The notes beneath the pieces were generated by a model that saw nothing but the letters and a program-made list of their open reading frames with translations, did no database searches and was not told where the DNA came from. A stretch of DNA of 64,000 nucleotides from Heloderma charlesbogerti. Lineage: Eukaryota; Chordata; Lepidosauria; Squamata; Helodermatidae. The translations under genes and the position numbers were made by a program. Where the stretch lies: the NCBI GenBank assembly GCA_026122225.1, contig JANEZZ010003056.1:248001-312000 (forward strand), written 5' to 3'. Positions within the stretch are counted from its first letter, which is position 1. Each line of letters starts with the position of its first letter. This document shows, piece after piece, positions 42,799 to 55,035 of this stretch.

Positions 42799-43090
42799 GC
42801 CTGCAACAAAATGTTGCGGCATGGAGTGCTCTGGTTAGGATTCCAGTCAGCCAGCCCTGCCCTTTTCTGGACTACTCCATTGCACCCCCTGGATTTTTGT
42901 TCTTCCCCACCCCCTGCCCTGCCCCGGGACAGTCATCATTCTGTGGCCCCTGAGAGTGATCAGTCCTTATTGGGTTGTTTTTTGTGTTTCCCTTTTTTTA
43001 TAGTTCTGGAAACCTTGAGGTTCCCTTGAGCATGCTGATTCCTCCCTCTTGTTAGCAGATGGTGCTGTTTTGGCTGCATAAGGATCTACG
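42799..43090 (+). repeat. Unclassified interspersed repeat U1, copy 2
   Basis: It has gcctgcaacaaaatgttgcg, gatcagtccttattgggttg and cccttgagcatgctgattcc; the best match is at 46194-46450. Confidence 0.7.
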
Positions 43091-43499
43091 CTAAGATAAT
43101 GAGTTTCACTATTAACATACAGGAGTGGTGCATCCTTTCCATGGACATAGTTCCTAGATGCTAATTCTTTGATTTCGACTAGAAAGGAGCCTACATGCCA
43201 CCTTGCGTTGTTGCTGTATCTCATTTATACCTGATTATATTTTGTGAGTGTACCTATTTCGGTGCTTGTGCTTTGGGCCCTAGATGTAATAATTTTGCTA
43301 ATTTGTGCAGAGGCTGAACTTCTGAAAAATTATAGTGTTTGGGAGCTAGTAATTAATGACCCACTGGGGGGAAAAATAGAGTACTGGTTCTTAATGGGGG
43401 TGGGATGTGGGGAGAACGGGTAGCGAAATGCCCATTATGTGATGAGTATTTCCAATATTCTCTGTCATTGGGCACCAACGGAATGGGATTGTCTTGTTT

Positions 43500-44267
43500 T
43501 TGAGGCTTGTGCTTTCAAACCTGAGCTACCCTCCTTTTCACAGTAATGTCACCAAATTTACCTAATACCATCTGACAGCTATCAGAGGCTGTGAGATCGA
43601 TGTGCTGTGCTTTGAAGACGCAGTGTCCTAAGGAGCATGTTAGTGAAGCATTGCTGTTAACGCCATTGCATTCCCTCCTTTAATTTTCAGAAATTGCAAA
43701 ACAAACAGGAAATTCAAAACTGGGGCTGCTGCTGTGTCATAAAACAATGATGAGGATAATCATAAAGCAGCAGATAATTTCATAATGCGCTTGGAAATAA
43801 ACCATCAAGACTAGATTGATGTTAGGATAGTTACCCTGTTTCAAAATGTGAAGCTGTAGTAATTTGGGAAGAAAGAATAATATCAGTAAATCCGTAATAC
43901 AAAGGATGAGGTGCTTGTGAAATTGAGTTCTCTTGATTGTTTGTCTTTTTCCTTGTTAATTATTCCCATACCCTGAATAATTCCAAACTTTATTCCAAAA
44001 TTGTTGTTGTTATTATTTGCACAGCCCATCTTCACTTATCTATCAGTAGAAGTGTCAAGAAAAACACAACGAAAGACATGTTGTGCAAAGATATCAGAGG
44101 GGAAAGGAATTCTTGGAAAATTTCATGCTGTTAAATCTCCATAGATTTACACTTTTAGCCAGTCAAATTAATGCAAAAACCCCCAACGCAAGGGTTTGGA
44201 TTTTGAAAACTTGGGAGGAGTGTCTTTCACTAATAGTAATTATTGGTTTTACATTATTTTTTCACAG
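43500..44267 (+). promoter_or_regulatory. Repeat-free end of intron 1, candidate conserved DNA
   Basis: No repeat was recognised between about 43.5 kb and the exon 2 acceptor. Motif-rich pieces include cagcagataatttcataatg and gttaattattcccatac. The polypyrimidine tract before exon 2 is short (attattttttcacag). Regulatory function is speculative. Confidence 0.3.
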
Positions 44268-44299
44268 GGGAGCTGATCACAGCCGCCTATGAGCTTGGA
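44268..44299 (+). CDS. TMEM260: TMEM260 coding exon 2 (32 nt)
   Basis: A very small exon. With the last base of exon 1 it encodes GELITAAYELG, residues 32-42, completing the GGDSGE motif that is highly conserved in the family. The acceptor is ttcacag|ggg and the donor gga|gtaagt; the downstream phase is 0. The residues at the junctions fit the known vertebrate protein without gap. Skipping it would shift the frame (32 is not a multiple of 3) and remove the presumed active-site loop. Confidence 0.92.
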
Positions 44300-44714
44300 G
44301 TAAGTATTAGTTTTATTGTTTAATCAATGCTCTCATTAACAGTTTTAGGAATTAAGGAAGTTTAATTAAGCATGGAGTTAAAGTAGATTAATTTATTTTC
44401 AAACCACAGTTTTTGCTAACTTATAAGTACAGCACGCCACAATTTACTCCAAGTTTTAAATCCAATTAAATTAAATTATAAAGCAAGGGCTTTACTGTAT
44501 ATACAGTAGCTGGCTTATTATCAACCCAAATTTTGTATAAGCTGGGGAGAATAAAATAAATCGGGTTAACAATTTTAATAAGTTTTATTATTTAATAAAC
44601 TTTATTATGGCATATGATCCCCTTTAGGCGAGACCTTAACGACTGTCACTGCGTTGGTAATCCGATAGCAGTGTGGTCTTTCAACTTGCTAACCAATAAA
44701 ATAGTTCAGAATCT

Positions 44715-44751
<37 letters not shown>

Positions 44752-45085
44752 TAATTATGAAAGAAAAAGGAAAGCCCGGCCTTTTGAATGACCCTAATAT
44801 ACTATGAACCCAAATTTCAAGCTGTTTAAGGGATGACAATGATGGGTGTCACTGCTTTTCTGACTGGTGCATTCTTATCTGTGATGTATGCGGCCAAATC
44901 CACTAAGGCAAATATTTTGTTAAGTTTAAAATTGGCACGTCCCAAAAGGGGGAAAAGAAAAACTGCTTTTTCAGGGATCGGGCTCCAACCTGAGTGCTTA
45001 TTGCTAAGCTAATAAGGGAGTTACTTCTCAATTATACAGCCATTGTGGCATCTTAATGCAAATGCCTTCTCTTGTTTGTCTGTAG
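44300..45085 (+). other. TMEM260: TMEM260 intron 2 (786 bp)
   Basis: The donor is gtaagt and the acceptor cttgtttgtctgtag. It is AT-rich with ttaattaagc and gtagattaattt and has a (CT)n microsatellite at 44718-44748. No transposon was recognised. Confidence 0.85.
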
Positions 45086-45237
45086 GTTGCTCATCCTCCC
45101 GGATATCCTGTATTCACTCTTCTGGCTAAACTGGCAATTGAGCTGTTTCCTTTCGGTTCCATTGCGTATCGAGTCAATCTCCTGTGCGCCTTGTTGGGAG
45201 CGGCTGCAGCATCCTTTCTCTTTTACACGGTTGTCAG
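45086..45237 (+). CDS. TMEM260: TMEM260 coding exon 3
   Basis: It encodes residues 43-92 plus two bases of the next codon. It starts [20 protein letters not shown], continues [20 protein letters not shown] and ends in a hydrophobic [10 protein letters not shown] helix. AHPPGYP is a signature of the DUF2723 family and lies in the first luminal loop after GDSGE; the hydrophobic end is a membrane helix. The acceptor is tgtag|gtt and the donor cag|gtaagg, phase 2. The next exon, expected to begin with the last base of an Arg codon, was not found before 64000. Confidence 0.93.
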
Positions 45238-46193
45238 GTAAGGTGGAAGCTGCCAACTAATGGTTATCATAATTGTAGAGTGAGCTTCCTTGTAAGACAG
45301 TGGCGACGGCAGCGGCAGAAGCAACCCATTACAATTCGTGCATGCCAGGCTGAACTAAACGAACATGAATTCAAAGCGAAAGGCCATGAAGCTAGTTCTG
45401 GGAGCCCAAAGCGGGGCTCTGGCCCCACTCTCCTGGAGGGACCAGCTGCTTTTGAAAACAAGGGGGAATTTCGAAAGCGGTTTGTGATATGGCATGGTGT
45501 GATTCTGCTCTCGGAAGGAGGGTTAAAAGTCAAAAGCTGCACAGCGCAAGCTCCTTGTATGAGCGCATAAGTCAAATATGGAAAGACAGTGGCCCACCAG
45601 AGCATGGATGCTACTATGCCTTCCCCTCACCCCAGCCCAGATCCCCCCTACATTACAGTGGTCAAGCTGAGAGAAGTTGTCAGAAATGGCAGGTATTAGG
45701 AAATTATCAGACCAACATAGTAAAATGTATTGCACGGACTGCACCGTTTGCACTGGCCCTGCCGTCCCCACAATCCGGTTTGCTGTCAAATGTGTTAAGG
45801 GCCAGCACAGGTAAAAGACCCCTTACCTGGATCCAGAAAACTGGATGCATTGGAGCTCCAGCTCCAACTCAAGACATTTCCCCATGTTTTTCATGCCGGC
45901 AGTGGCTCCAAATGCATATTCTTTTGCAGGCGCAGAGGGGCCCCCAACTTTAATATGAGCGGGAGGAGACTGCCAGCCAGAGAGCTCCGTATTTGCCACA
46001 GAGAGCCTGCTACTCATTGTGAGATTGGGGTGTGCCAAGATCATAGGTGTACTGGATGTGCAGCTCATGTGTTGCTGAGGCATTAGCATTCCGCTCCCCC
46101 AATAAAACACAAAACAGTCTGTGCAGATATGCCCAACCATCAAAGAACAAGCACAGAAAATACCTGTTTAACTACTCTACAATGAAGATGTGA

Positions 46194-46540
46194 GACCTGC
46201 AACAAAATGTTGCAGCGTGGAATATTCCTGCTTAGTGTTCCAGATAGCTAGCCACACTCCTTTCTAGAATAGTCCATTTCATTCCCCCTGCCCCGACCTT
46301 CCTCATTCTGTGGACACTGAGCATGCTCAGTCCTCATTGGGCTGTTTTTTGTATCCCCTTAAGATTTTTTTTCCTTAAATACTTTTGCTACTTCTGCAAA
46401 TCTTGGGTTTCCCCTGAGCTTGCAGATACCTCCATCTTGTTTCTTGGTTTTGGCTACCTAGCCAGCATAATTCAACACCTGAGTTCTCTATTAGTATATA
46501 TGATGATTATGTTTTGTAGGTAATTATCTTTAGACAGAGT
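46194..46540 (+). repeat. Unclassified interspersed repeat U1, copy 3
   Basis: It has acctgcaacaaaatgttgca, cactgagcatgctcagtcct, cattgggctgttttttgt and taggtaattatctttagac. Alignment with 31045 and 42799 would define its ends. Confidence 0.7.
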
Positions 46541-47734
46541 TTTTGGAGGAAACTATCATATATGGGAAACTATCATAGCCGTATGCGACTGATCTAGTAT
46601 CTCTCTCCCTTTTTGCCTAGGTTTTTCTTCCCAACTTCCAGTCTGTTTTCCCCTTCTTTTCTCTTTCATTTACCCCCCCCGCTCTTTCACCTAGGCTTCT
46701 TGTACTCATAGAAGAATCTTTGACTGGAAAATGTCAAGAAATGTACATTCATAAACTACCTTCTAAGACGATTCATAATATCTGTGACCAATCTACATCA
46801 ATTGCGATGCATTCTGTGAACTGTTCTTATATTTTAACAATATGCATGATGTATGACAAGACCTTCCCTTCCTTGGTTTAGTATTGCAAGCCTACATAAA
46901 AGTTAATAACAATTTGATCTCATCAACACCCACTGGGCTGCAAAATTGTCAATTCTTCACCTGTGCCGGCTGCAAACTGTTAATTGATTCATCTGGCTAC
47001 AATTTATATAATTAAAATTTTACATTTGACCTTGGACTCCTCATAAAAGTGAAGAAGAAAAACAAAACACACAAAACACACATCATAAAACAGCCCAAAC
47101 TAATTTCTTTCAAAAGAATGGTGACAGTGTTCAGTCTCATTAACGCACTTCACTGATCAGATTTATCTGACCAGAACTAACAAAGTTTGTCATTATAGAA
47201 AGACGCAGATGGCTTTAAAAAAATGAACAATACGCGCGTCAACTGGCAAACCTTTAATTGCTAGCGTTACAAAGGAGAGGCGACTGGCTCCTGACGGTTT
47301 CTGCTCTGCATTTTCTACCTGTGTTCAGTACAGTAACTTGGAAACTGTACTGACTGAACTATACTGAAACAGAATTATGCCTCGCAGGAGCCTTGGTGCA
47401 AACAGGAAAACATTGGCTGCAAATCACTCCCTGTGTTCCGGTTGCAGTGAATTGCGCACCTTCGTGGGTTGTGTGTAGGCTTCTAACATGAGGAGAGGGG
47501 CAACCTTTGGGGGTGGCTTGATACTTTGTTAGCTTTGCGGTGAATGATTCAAACCGTCTCTTCACATGCACCTTCAGTGGTATCGCTGTTTTCCCTGGTG
47601 TGGTTCCATACAGCTGCAGTATGTGTATTAATACATAGGCGTAGGTGGTGGCAGTTGCGTGGATCTTTCCATGGCTGGGAGCGGCCTGGTGACACGCGCA
47701 TGCGCCACAGTCCTTGCTGAAACGGCGATGATGA

Positions 47735-47915
47735 TAATAATGTAGCTCTTCCAAGTGTTCAGAACACTTCACATGCATTACCTAGTTACAATCCTTACAA
47801 CAGCCCTGCGAGGGATCCCCCATATTGCAGCTAGGGAGAGTGTGGTCGAGCGATTATGACTTGCTTAAGACCGCCTATTGAGTTCACAGGAGAGGCAAGA
47901 TTCAAACGGTGGGCT
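47735..47915 (-). mobile_element. MIR (CORE-SINE), antisense
   Basis: ccttacaacagccctgcgag, cccatattgcagctaggg, gacttgcttaagaccgcc and gcaagattcaaac are the reverse of the MIR core and box B. Confidence 0.7.
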
Positions 47916-47975
47916 CCCTGATTTGTAGTGGTGGTATCTGCGCGAATACTGGAACTGCATCGGTAGGGCTGTTTG

Positions 47976-48204
47976 CAGTGGAGGCTGGTGGCTCTGATGC
48001 CAGTGGGGCAGCGAATCCGCTCTGGGTTTCAGTCAGAACGCTAAAGGAGCTGTCCAAGGTGCAGAGCAGGAAAACACCTTGGACAGGAAAAATAGGAACA
48101 GGAAAACACCTTGCGGAACACCTTGCACAGCTCCTTTAGTGTTCTGACTGAAACCCGGAGTGGATTTATTGCCCCACTGACATCAGAGCCACCAGCCTCC
48201 ACTG
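47976..48204. mobile_element. Hairpin hAT-like MITE (copy 3, longest)
   Basis: Its ends are cagtggaggctggtggctct and gagccaccagcctccactg, with long inverted arms. The centre has extra aggaaaacaccttg repeats, making it 229 bp. The flanks gctgtttg and gccagttg agree at five of eight bases, so the target duplication, if any, has decayed. Confidence 0.8.
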
Positions 48205-48834
48205 GCCAGTTGTATTATTCTTTCCTGTCTGAATGTTGCTCCTCCTCTCGGTTGGGCATCCCGCGCAATTGGCCCCACCATGTGGTTCTGAGGTTCACAT
48301 GCAAATCCTAGACATGGGGGGTTGTACCACAGGGGAAACAGCTGCCACACCTCTGTGGGTGCCTGTGGAGGGAATGTTCTTTTCGCTCTGTGCTTTTTAA
48401 AAAGGGCTTATTTAATGACTTGGGGGTGACAACTGCTATACATGAGAGTGCCAAGGCTGTTTCTGGCAAACTCCAAATGTTTCATCCTGTAACCAAGAGT
48501 ATTCCGACAAGAGAGTGTCCTAGAACTGGGGCAGCTGAGCTGGTACATATTTTTTTAGTCAGTTAAATTGTCCCATTTTTAATGGATGAGCCAATTATTT
48601 TGCCGTCTGAAATTAAATGTTAAGGGTATTACCACACTGGGGCTGATGTGAAGATATTTAAATAAGGGAACCTTTTTTCACAGCTTAATAATGCTGGCAA
48701 AACATTTACTTTGGGGTAAACATGCTGGTCTTAATTAACTGATGGCACCAACCTCCTGTGTACACTTTCAGAGGTGACTGTTCTTATTTAGAAATCCTAT
48801 TAATCATTATTAGTCATTCTGTATCACTTTTAAT

Positions 48835-49065
48835 AGTCAGGAGTGCTTTCACAATCCTTATTTCATTCATCTTTGAAAAAAAAAGGCCCTGCAAGTCGGG
48901 TCATTAATAATCCTATTTTATGGGTGGAGAACTGAGCCTGACAGATACCAAGTTGCCCAAGGCCACTCCATAAAAATGTTCCTGGCTGAATAAAGCGTTG
49001 CACCCGAGTCACCCAAGTCTAAATACCAGCACTGCTAGGCTATATTGGCCGTTCTGATAGCTTTC
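48835..49065 (-). mobile_element. MIR (CORE-SINE), antisense, decayed
   Basis: ttaataatcctattttatgg, gtggagaactgagcctgac and ccaagttgcccaaggccac are the reverse of the MIR core. Confidence 0.6.
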
Positions 49066-49343
49066 AAAACTTTTTTTTAAAGATAGAACAGTGCCACTTC
49101 CTGTGAATAAATGTTACAAGACAAGCTGGGCACCTGAATTACTAGGTAAGGCTTAAAGAAATCAACTCTGCCGGAGACGGGCTTGAACCTCTCTTGAGTG
49201 TGAATGTCTCCTGCAAATAGTGTTGTGGAAAAGGGAGACAACCATCATTTTTTGACTGCCCCTTCTTTCACATTTGCTTTTTTATCAGATTAAGAATTTG
49301 TGTTGTCACTCAACGTTATTTGAAATGCAAACCTGTTCTGCAC

Positions 49344-49411
49344 TCCGCCAAGCACTCCCTCCAAGCCGTGTTGAAAAAGACGGAGGCTGAGCAGGAAGAG
49401 TGCTTGGCGGA
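49344..49411. other. Perfect 13-bp inverted repeat (hairpin), 42-nt loop
   Basis: tccgccaagcact at 49344-49356 is the exact reverse complement of agtgcttggcgga at 49399-49411. It lies in single-copy intronic DNA. Whether it is transcribed as a structured RNA is unknown. Confidence 0.6.
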
Positions 49412-52400
49412 CGACACTCGCTCACAGGCTACGATAAACGTTTTACATACTGTGTGCCTGGAGGGAGAACTGCCATATTTGCTTAAGTACACCTCTCTAA
49501 TATTTCATGAATAGGGACTTTCCCTATCAGATAATTCATCCTTAACTAATTTTCAGCGTATTTAAAGAAATAAGGCTAATAGTAATAATAAAAAAAGGCC
49601 CAAAGCTTGTGAGGGGAAATATTTAAAGCATAAACTCTCAAGGCAAGACTGCTTTTGTTGCATCAGTTAGGAACAGCGTTGAGAATACTGTTAGAGAAGA
49701 ATAAATAATAATGCTCAAGTTCCATTAGTGGTGGTGGTGGGAAAATCCCCCTGTTGTATACATTTTATTTTAAATTAATCTTTAATGCATTCCTCGTAAT
49801 ACTGCTCTTTGTAAGGATCCACCCTCATCTTCCATTTATTCTAACACCACAGGCGGAAATCTTATGAAGGAATTATATTTGTGGGTGGGTTTCTTTGTTG
49901 TCCTATGGGGGGGAAATAAACAGGTAAATTAAAATAAAATTACAGTGGCAAGCTGAGTTTGGAAGATTTTTTTTAAAAAAAGGACTTTAACATTTAATTT
50001 CACAGGCTCCAAAAATGTAAAGTTCTGTACAATATTTGATAGGCACTTTAGAAGGATGTATAGGAAAGAGTGTTTCTTATGACCACATTTTTTGTGTGTT
50101 TTTAAAAATCCTTATAAGAACATGCCAATAAGACAGTGTCTTCGATGTCACAGACTTTGTCCCACCCTCTTTGAAGTCAACAGGCTTCCTTTAGAGTTTT
50201 GTAATTTGAGGATGGCACCTTTTGATTGTCCCAGGCCTTGTGTTATATAGAAAAGAGAGAGGCAGAGTTTTAAACTTCCAACACTAAATATCTGGGCAGG
50301 CATTTCTGACTGTAAGTGTTGTAGGTGTACTATCCTAGCGCTGTTTGTGTGATGTTGTCCTCTGTGACGTGCTGTCGCACTGGTCCGTAGGCCATGCTCA
50401 CCCTAAGCACAGCTGCAATGGCACTTGTGTTAACCCCACAGATCCTTAAATGTAGCTAGTATGTTTTCAGATGTGGTGGTCAAATCTGCCTTGGGACGGT
50501 GCCTGCATGCATATTTCTATAATCTCTTTTAAAAAATAATCAAAAGGACATTCTATAGAACAGCTACAGGAATGTTTAAAGTTCCTTTGGGACAGCCATA
50601 CACAATTTAAAATTTGTTTGAAGAGGTTGCCATCTTTCTCTCTCTCTCTTTAAAGGACTTTAGGATATGGTTAGTGAGGTTCTGGTGGAGTGGGGTGTGG
50701 GAATTGAAGGGTTCTAGATATTCCGAAACACGCCTCCGAACATGATATCCACCCCTTAAATTTCTATAGGACAGAGTGACCTTTTTAAGCCTTTGGGGAT
50801 CTTTTTTGGGTGGTGGGGTCGGGAAATAACTGCCCTTCCATCTTCCAGTAGTTGCTTACGGATGTCTCGTTAATACAAAAAGTCCATCGATGATTTTTAA
50901 GGTGACAAATAACTAATGAAGTACACATCCTTTGGGAACAGCGCAGTTCAAGTGGCAAATCTGTTTTCTCGTCAAACAATAAGCACCCTTCAGAAAGGGG
51001 CAGACCATCTCTATGGTAATTTGGAGACGAAAGCGGCCTATTGATTCGGTGGAAGAAGACATTATACAGTGTCAGTTGGGGTTGTTACAATTTCATTTGT
51101 CGCGTGACCTGAACTTAACCTTCTAAAAACCTTTTCTTCCATGCACAGAAACCCACCGGCCGGCTGCGTTTACTGCCTTGACAGTTGAGTACAGTAAAGA
51201 ATCACAGCTTGGGTTGTTGGTGATGTGTTTTGTTTTGCCTTTTTTTCTCAAAACCAAGCAACCATCCTCCCCCCCCCCGCGCCCCCTGCAATTTCCCCCT
51301 TTATATGCTATGTAAATCAGTTCTTTTAATAGATTTTGTTCCTTTGTCTGGCGTCTGTTTTGAGACATCTCTCAAGTTTTATGTTCATTTGCAGGTCAAG
51401 ATACTTCCATTTTAATGTTTAATTGGAGAAGGCTTTTGATTCTTACAATAGTTTCATTCATTCCCACTTAAGAGGACATTGTTCTACATGCCGGATTAGT
51501 GTTAACTGTATTCTGACACTTTGTTCTTCTAATCAGGTTTTGAATTCTGCCAGGTAGTTAGGCTTTTTTTCTCCTCCTTTTTGATGTATATATATATTTT
51601 TTTAAAAAGCAATAACTCCCCATTTTAATCTATACTTGTTGCCCCAAATAGGTATTTTTCCAAAGACACTTTCCCCCCCTTCCTTAATTTTTATCACTTC
51701 AGCTTCTGCAGGACTGTGTTTGATGTCAGTTCTGTTGCTGCTTGCTTTTAAAACTGTCCAGCTCTTTTATACTATCCTTTGCTTTCCTTAAATGTTTTGG
51801 TTGCCTGTAAAGCATACAGAATTTGTTTGTGTGGATGTGTCGGTTATTTTTCTTTTGAGATGGAGTGGTGGTGGGGATAAATTTTTAAAACTGTTCTGCA
51901 TGTTTACCTTTCAGTACTTTAGAAATCACAACAGAATGGTTGCATATGAAATCCACGTGCCTTCATTCTCTTGCTGCTGAAACGGTTATTTTAATGTTTT
52001 CTTCTAAGATAAATTTTTGTAAGCTTTCTGTTAGGAAAGGACAGAGGTATGGTGGCCTTTGGCATTATCCATTTTAGCAATTGTGAAACATGCATCATAT
52101 CCCACATAGGAAAAAAACTCTTATCAATTTGCTGTAATCTGGCTGTAATTTTTTCATAAATGTTTTATTCATAAGCTTTTGCAACTATACTGGAGTATTT
52201 GGCATTCTCTAAGGCCGCTGAAAAGAGTGAGCCCCTCATTAACTCACATTCCAAAACTCAGATGTTAGCATTAATTCCATGCAGGTTTGAAATTGCATGA
52301 GAGATATTAGGCTATAAGAAAATCTTGTTTGTTTGTTTGCAGCAATGTAGGAGAAGACATAAATTAAAAGCAAACATAACTTTTTGATTGCAGGGGTTGT

Positions 52401-53624
52401 GGGGGGGAGAAACTATTATAAAATTCTCTTTAGTTTACATTGAACTGACATTTAAATTTTATGCTGGTGAAACACAGAGGGGGGAAAACATTTAGGAAAG
52501 CTTGCTTCCTTTGGCCTGTTTTTTAGTTTTTGCTCTTGGCAGGAGGAAAAGAAGGATAGAAGTTATCGTGAAGCGAAGCCATAATACGCCACTCATTTAA
52601 AACAAAAGCAGGGATTCACGGGGGCAGCTGAGAAGCAAAATTGATTCTCATATCTGTTTGCACCCACAGCTGAAGTCCCACAGTAGCATTAAAAATTTTG
52701 CTGAAGCAAAAAGAATCTTAAATAGTCCGGGGTCAGGGGATGTGCATGGAAGAAGAGGGGAAGACTGTTCTCCAAAGTTAAGCCAGAACTGTAGAAATTA
52801 TAAGGTCAATTTGGTTTTCGAGCAACTGCCTCTGCAGTATGTTTGGCTGGTGAAACGAAAGGTTAGCTCTCGTTGTGCGTTTGCATTTATATTACATTTC
52901 ACTTCCAGATATCCAGTTTTCAAGTTTAATGGGACAAGCTGACTTTCACTTTCGTTGGGGGGGATGAGATTTATTCCCTACCCACCCACTACGTTTCTTG
53001 AGCGTAATGAACTTGTGGCTCATTTGAGGATTTATGATTTATATTTGGGTTTCTTGTTGTGCTTCTTCAACAGTCGGCGTCTTTGCTTGACCACACGGTC
53101 ATGACTCTCCCTGACTGTTGCTGTGTTTGCCAGTATATGGCTTCAATGAGGCCGCTGTGTCATGATTCCATCCCCCTGCCTATCCTTACCTACCTACTGT
53201 CAGACAAATTAATTGATCAGATTTTCTACCTAATCAAGTGTCGCTGTGCTTTCATAGACAAATCTGGAGCAAATGGAATACCTTACTCTAAGTAGAGAGC
53301 TTATTCTCTTCAAACATTGTATCTCCGACCATCATCCTACTCAGCCATGAGCAGAAAATTAAAATGCAGTACTTGAAAAGAGTGCAGAATCTTCCGATTT
53401 AAGGTCTATTTGGGTACATTTCTTCCAGATTAGAGATTATTCTAGACCATTGCCTTTTTGTCTGGCATTCTGCAAGCTCTTTATGATTTCAGAAGCAGCT
53501 AATGCTTAAGTAACAAGTAGCTTCTAAGTTTTAACGAAGTGGGGGTGTGGAATAAAAGACTATAGAAAGCTCTCGTATTAATTTCCCTTTTAGGAGACTA
53601 TCAACCATGACCCCTTGGCTAATT

Positions 53625-53626
53625 GA

Positions 53627-53692
<66 letters not shown>
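53625..53692. repeat. Compound (CT)n(CA)n microsatellite
   Basis: A CT run (about 53628-53654) is followed directly by an AC run (about 53655-53690). Confidence 0.95.
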
Positions 53693-53959
53693 ATTTGCAG
53701 TGAAGTTGCAGTGAATCAGACTTTATAGGGGCCTTAACAGTTTTTCTTAATTTGCATTTGCTTAAAAAGCAGACACATTTTCAGCTCAAGGATCAGAGCT
53801 TCATTTTGGAATTGGGAAGGTGGCGGGGTGCGGGGGAGGAGAGGAAAAAGCAGGCCAAGTGCCCCCCCCCATTCCATCCTTAAAAATAAAAAAAAAGACT
53901 GAAGAATCTTTTGTGACAGCTAGTCAGAGTTAGAATTAGTTCAAGGAAATGTTAATAAA

Positions 53960-54680
53960 GCACTGCCTCGTCTAATCCTCTTGATATCGCCAGGTATCCT
54001 CCTGTTCATGGGTTAATTGCTTTAAAAGCAGAGGCAGTATACTGAACCGTGGGCCGCTTCACCTTTTCACAGCTGTTCCCATTGAGTGACAACTAAATCC
54101 CATGTGTAAGATGAGGAAGAGCTCAATCTCCAATTGGGAGAAAATTTATGTAAACCGCAATCCCTTCAGAATGTGTGGAAGTCATAGACTTTCTTGATTT
54201 ACTCTGCTTTTCCCAGAAAGCTCTATTGTTCCCTTGCCTAAGTCCCATCAAGCCTTTGTAGCGGAATATCACAGCCGCGGCAGATAGCTTGAAATATATA
54301 AATGCTATCATAGCTCTGATTAATAGCACCGCTTATGAGTCAGGTCTGATAACGGAGCTGCTCTCCACTCAATTTCAGATACTGCTAATGGAATCTGTCT
54401 TCTGCAATTGTAATGTGAGAAGGTCTAATTTGCTATGGAGCTTGGATCTGTCACCAGTAGGGGATTGTGGGGTCAGAAGGGAGCTGCCAGGTTTTTGCCC
54501 TGCAGCTTGTATCTCTTGCTTTGAATGGAGCAGCCCCCTGCCTGCCAGTGAGCTGATAGGCCCTCTGTGGGGTTTATGCCACTTCGCACAATAGGCGAGG
54601 GCTTCCTAGCCCGACTTCGTAATTGTGAAGCGAGCTCATATTTCCGCAGCTACTCTGCTGCATAATTTCTAATAAGTGGG
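53960..54680. promoter_or_regulatory. Candidate conserved intronic enhancer block
   Basis: This single-copy block has an OTX/bicoid-type taatcc at 53973, gggttaattgc, ctgattaatagc, gctaatgg and gtctaatttgc homeodomain cores. It also has flanking ctgcctc and gaggcag inverted words. In mammals the neighbouring gene is OTX2, known for remote enhancers. The regulatory role is inferred and untested. Confidence 0.4.
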
Positions 54681-54892
54681 TGGTGTTTTTTTTTTAAACA
54701 AATGTCAGATTATGAAAAGTTTCCTCAATTACAAAAAACTTATAAAACATTTAAATTGCTAAATCTGTTTCCTGCCGAGTCCCTCCCCTCTTTTCTCTCC
54801 CCCCCTTCGCACCACCAACTTTCTGTTCCATCACTGGCATCCAGGCCTTACTTAAACTGCAGCAGTTGAAGGCATGAAAAAGTGCATGTTTT

Positions 54893-54918
54893 ATATTATA
54901 TATATATATATACAGTGT

Positions 54919-54959
<41 letters not shown>

Positions 54960-54978
54960 TTATTTATATATATATATA

Positions 54979-55024
<46 letters not shown>

Positions 55025-55035
55025 TAAATAAATAA
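54893..55035. repeat. (TA)n-rich microsatellite with (AAAT)n end
   Basis: Long TATA runs are interrupted by cagtgtgtg and by two aatattttat units, ending in aaataaataaataaat. Confidence 0.95.

Larger units (their letters stand above)
28407..44267 (+). other. TMEM260: TMEM260 intron 1 (15.9 kb)
   Basis: The donor is g|gtaaag and the acceptor ttttttcacag|ggg, phase 1. It contains the repeats listed between these positions. Stretches with no recognised feature: 28407-28799 (with poly-T at 28564-28583), 29721-30624, 32570-33785 (only a short LINE/SINE-like tail at 32845-32885), 38100-38626, 38965-39330, and 39965-40910. Codon usage and motifs give no sign of another gene in them. Confidence 0.85.
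48540..54780. other. Repeat-poor AT-rich intronic tract
   Basis: Apart from a decayed MIR at 48835-49065 and microsatellites, no transposon was recognised over about 6 kb, in contrast to the rest of the window. There is no coding frame. Candidate regulatory blocks are 48590-48830, 49320-49560, 50930-51130 and 53960-54680. Confidence 0.55.

Noticed and set aside
45184..45570. 128-codon open frame overlapping TMEM260 exon 3
   Set aside because: It is an alternative frame running from the exon through the donor into intron 3; the conserved protein is in the other frame.
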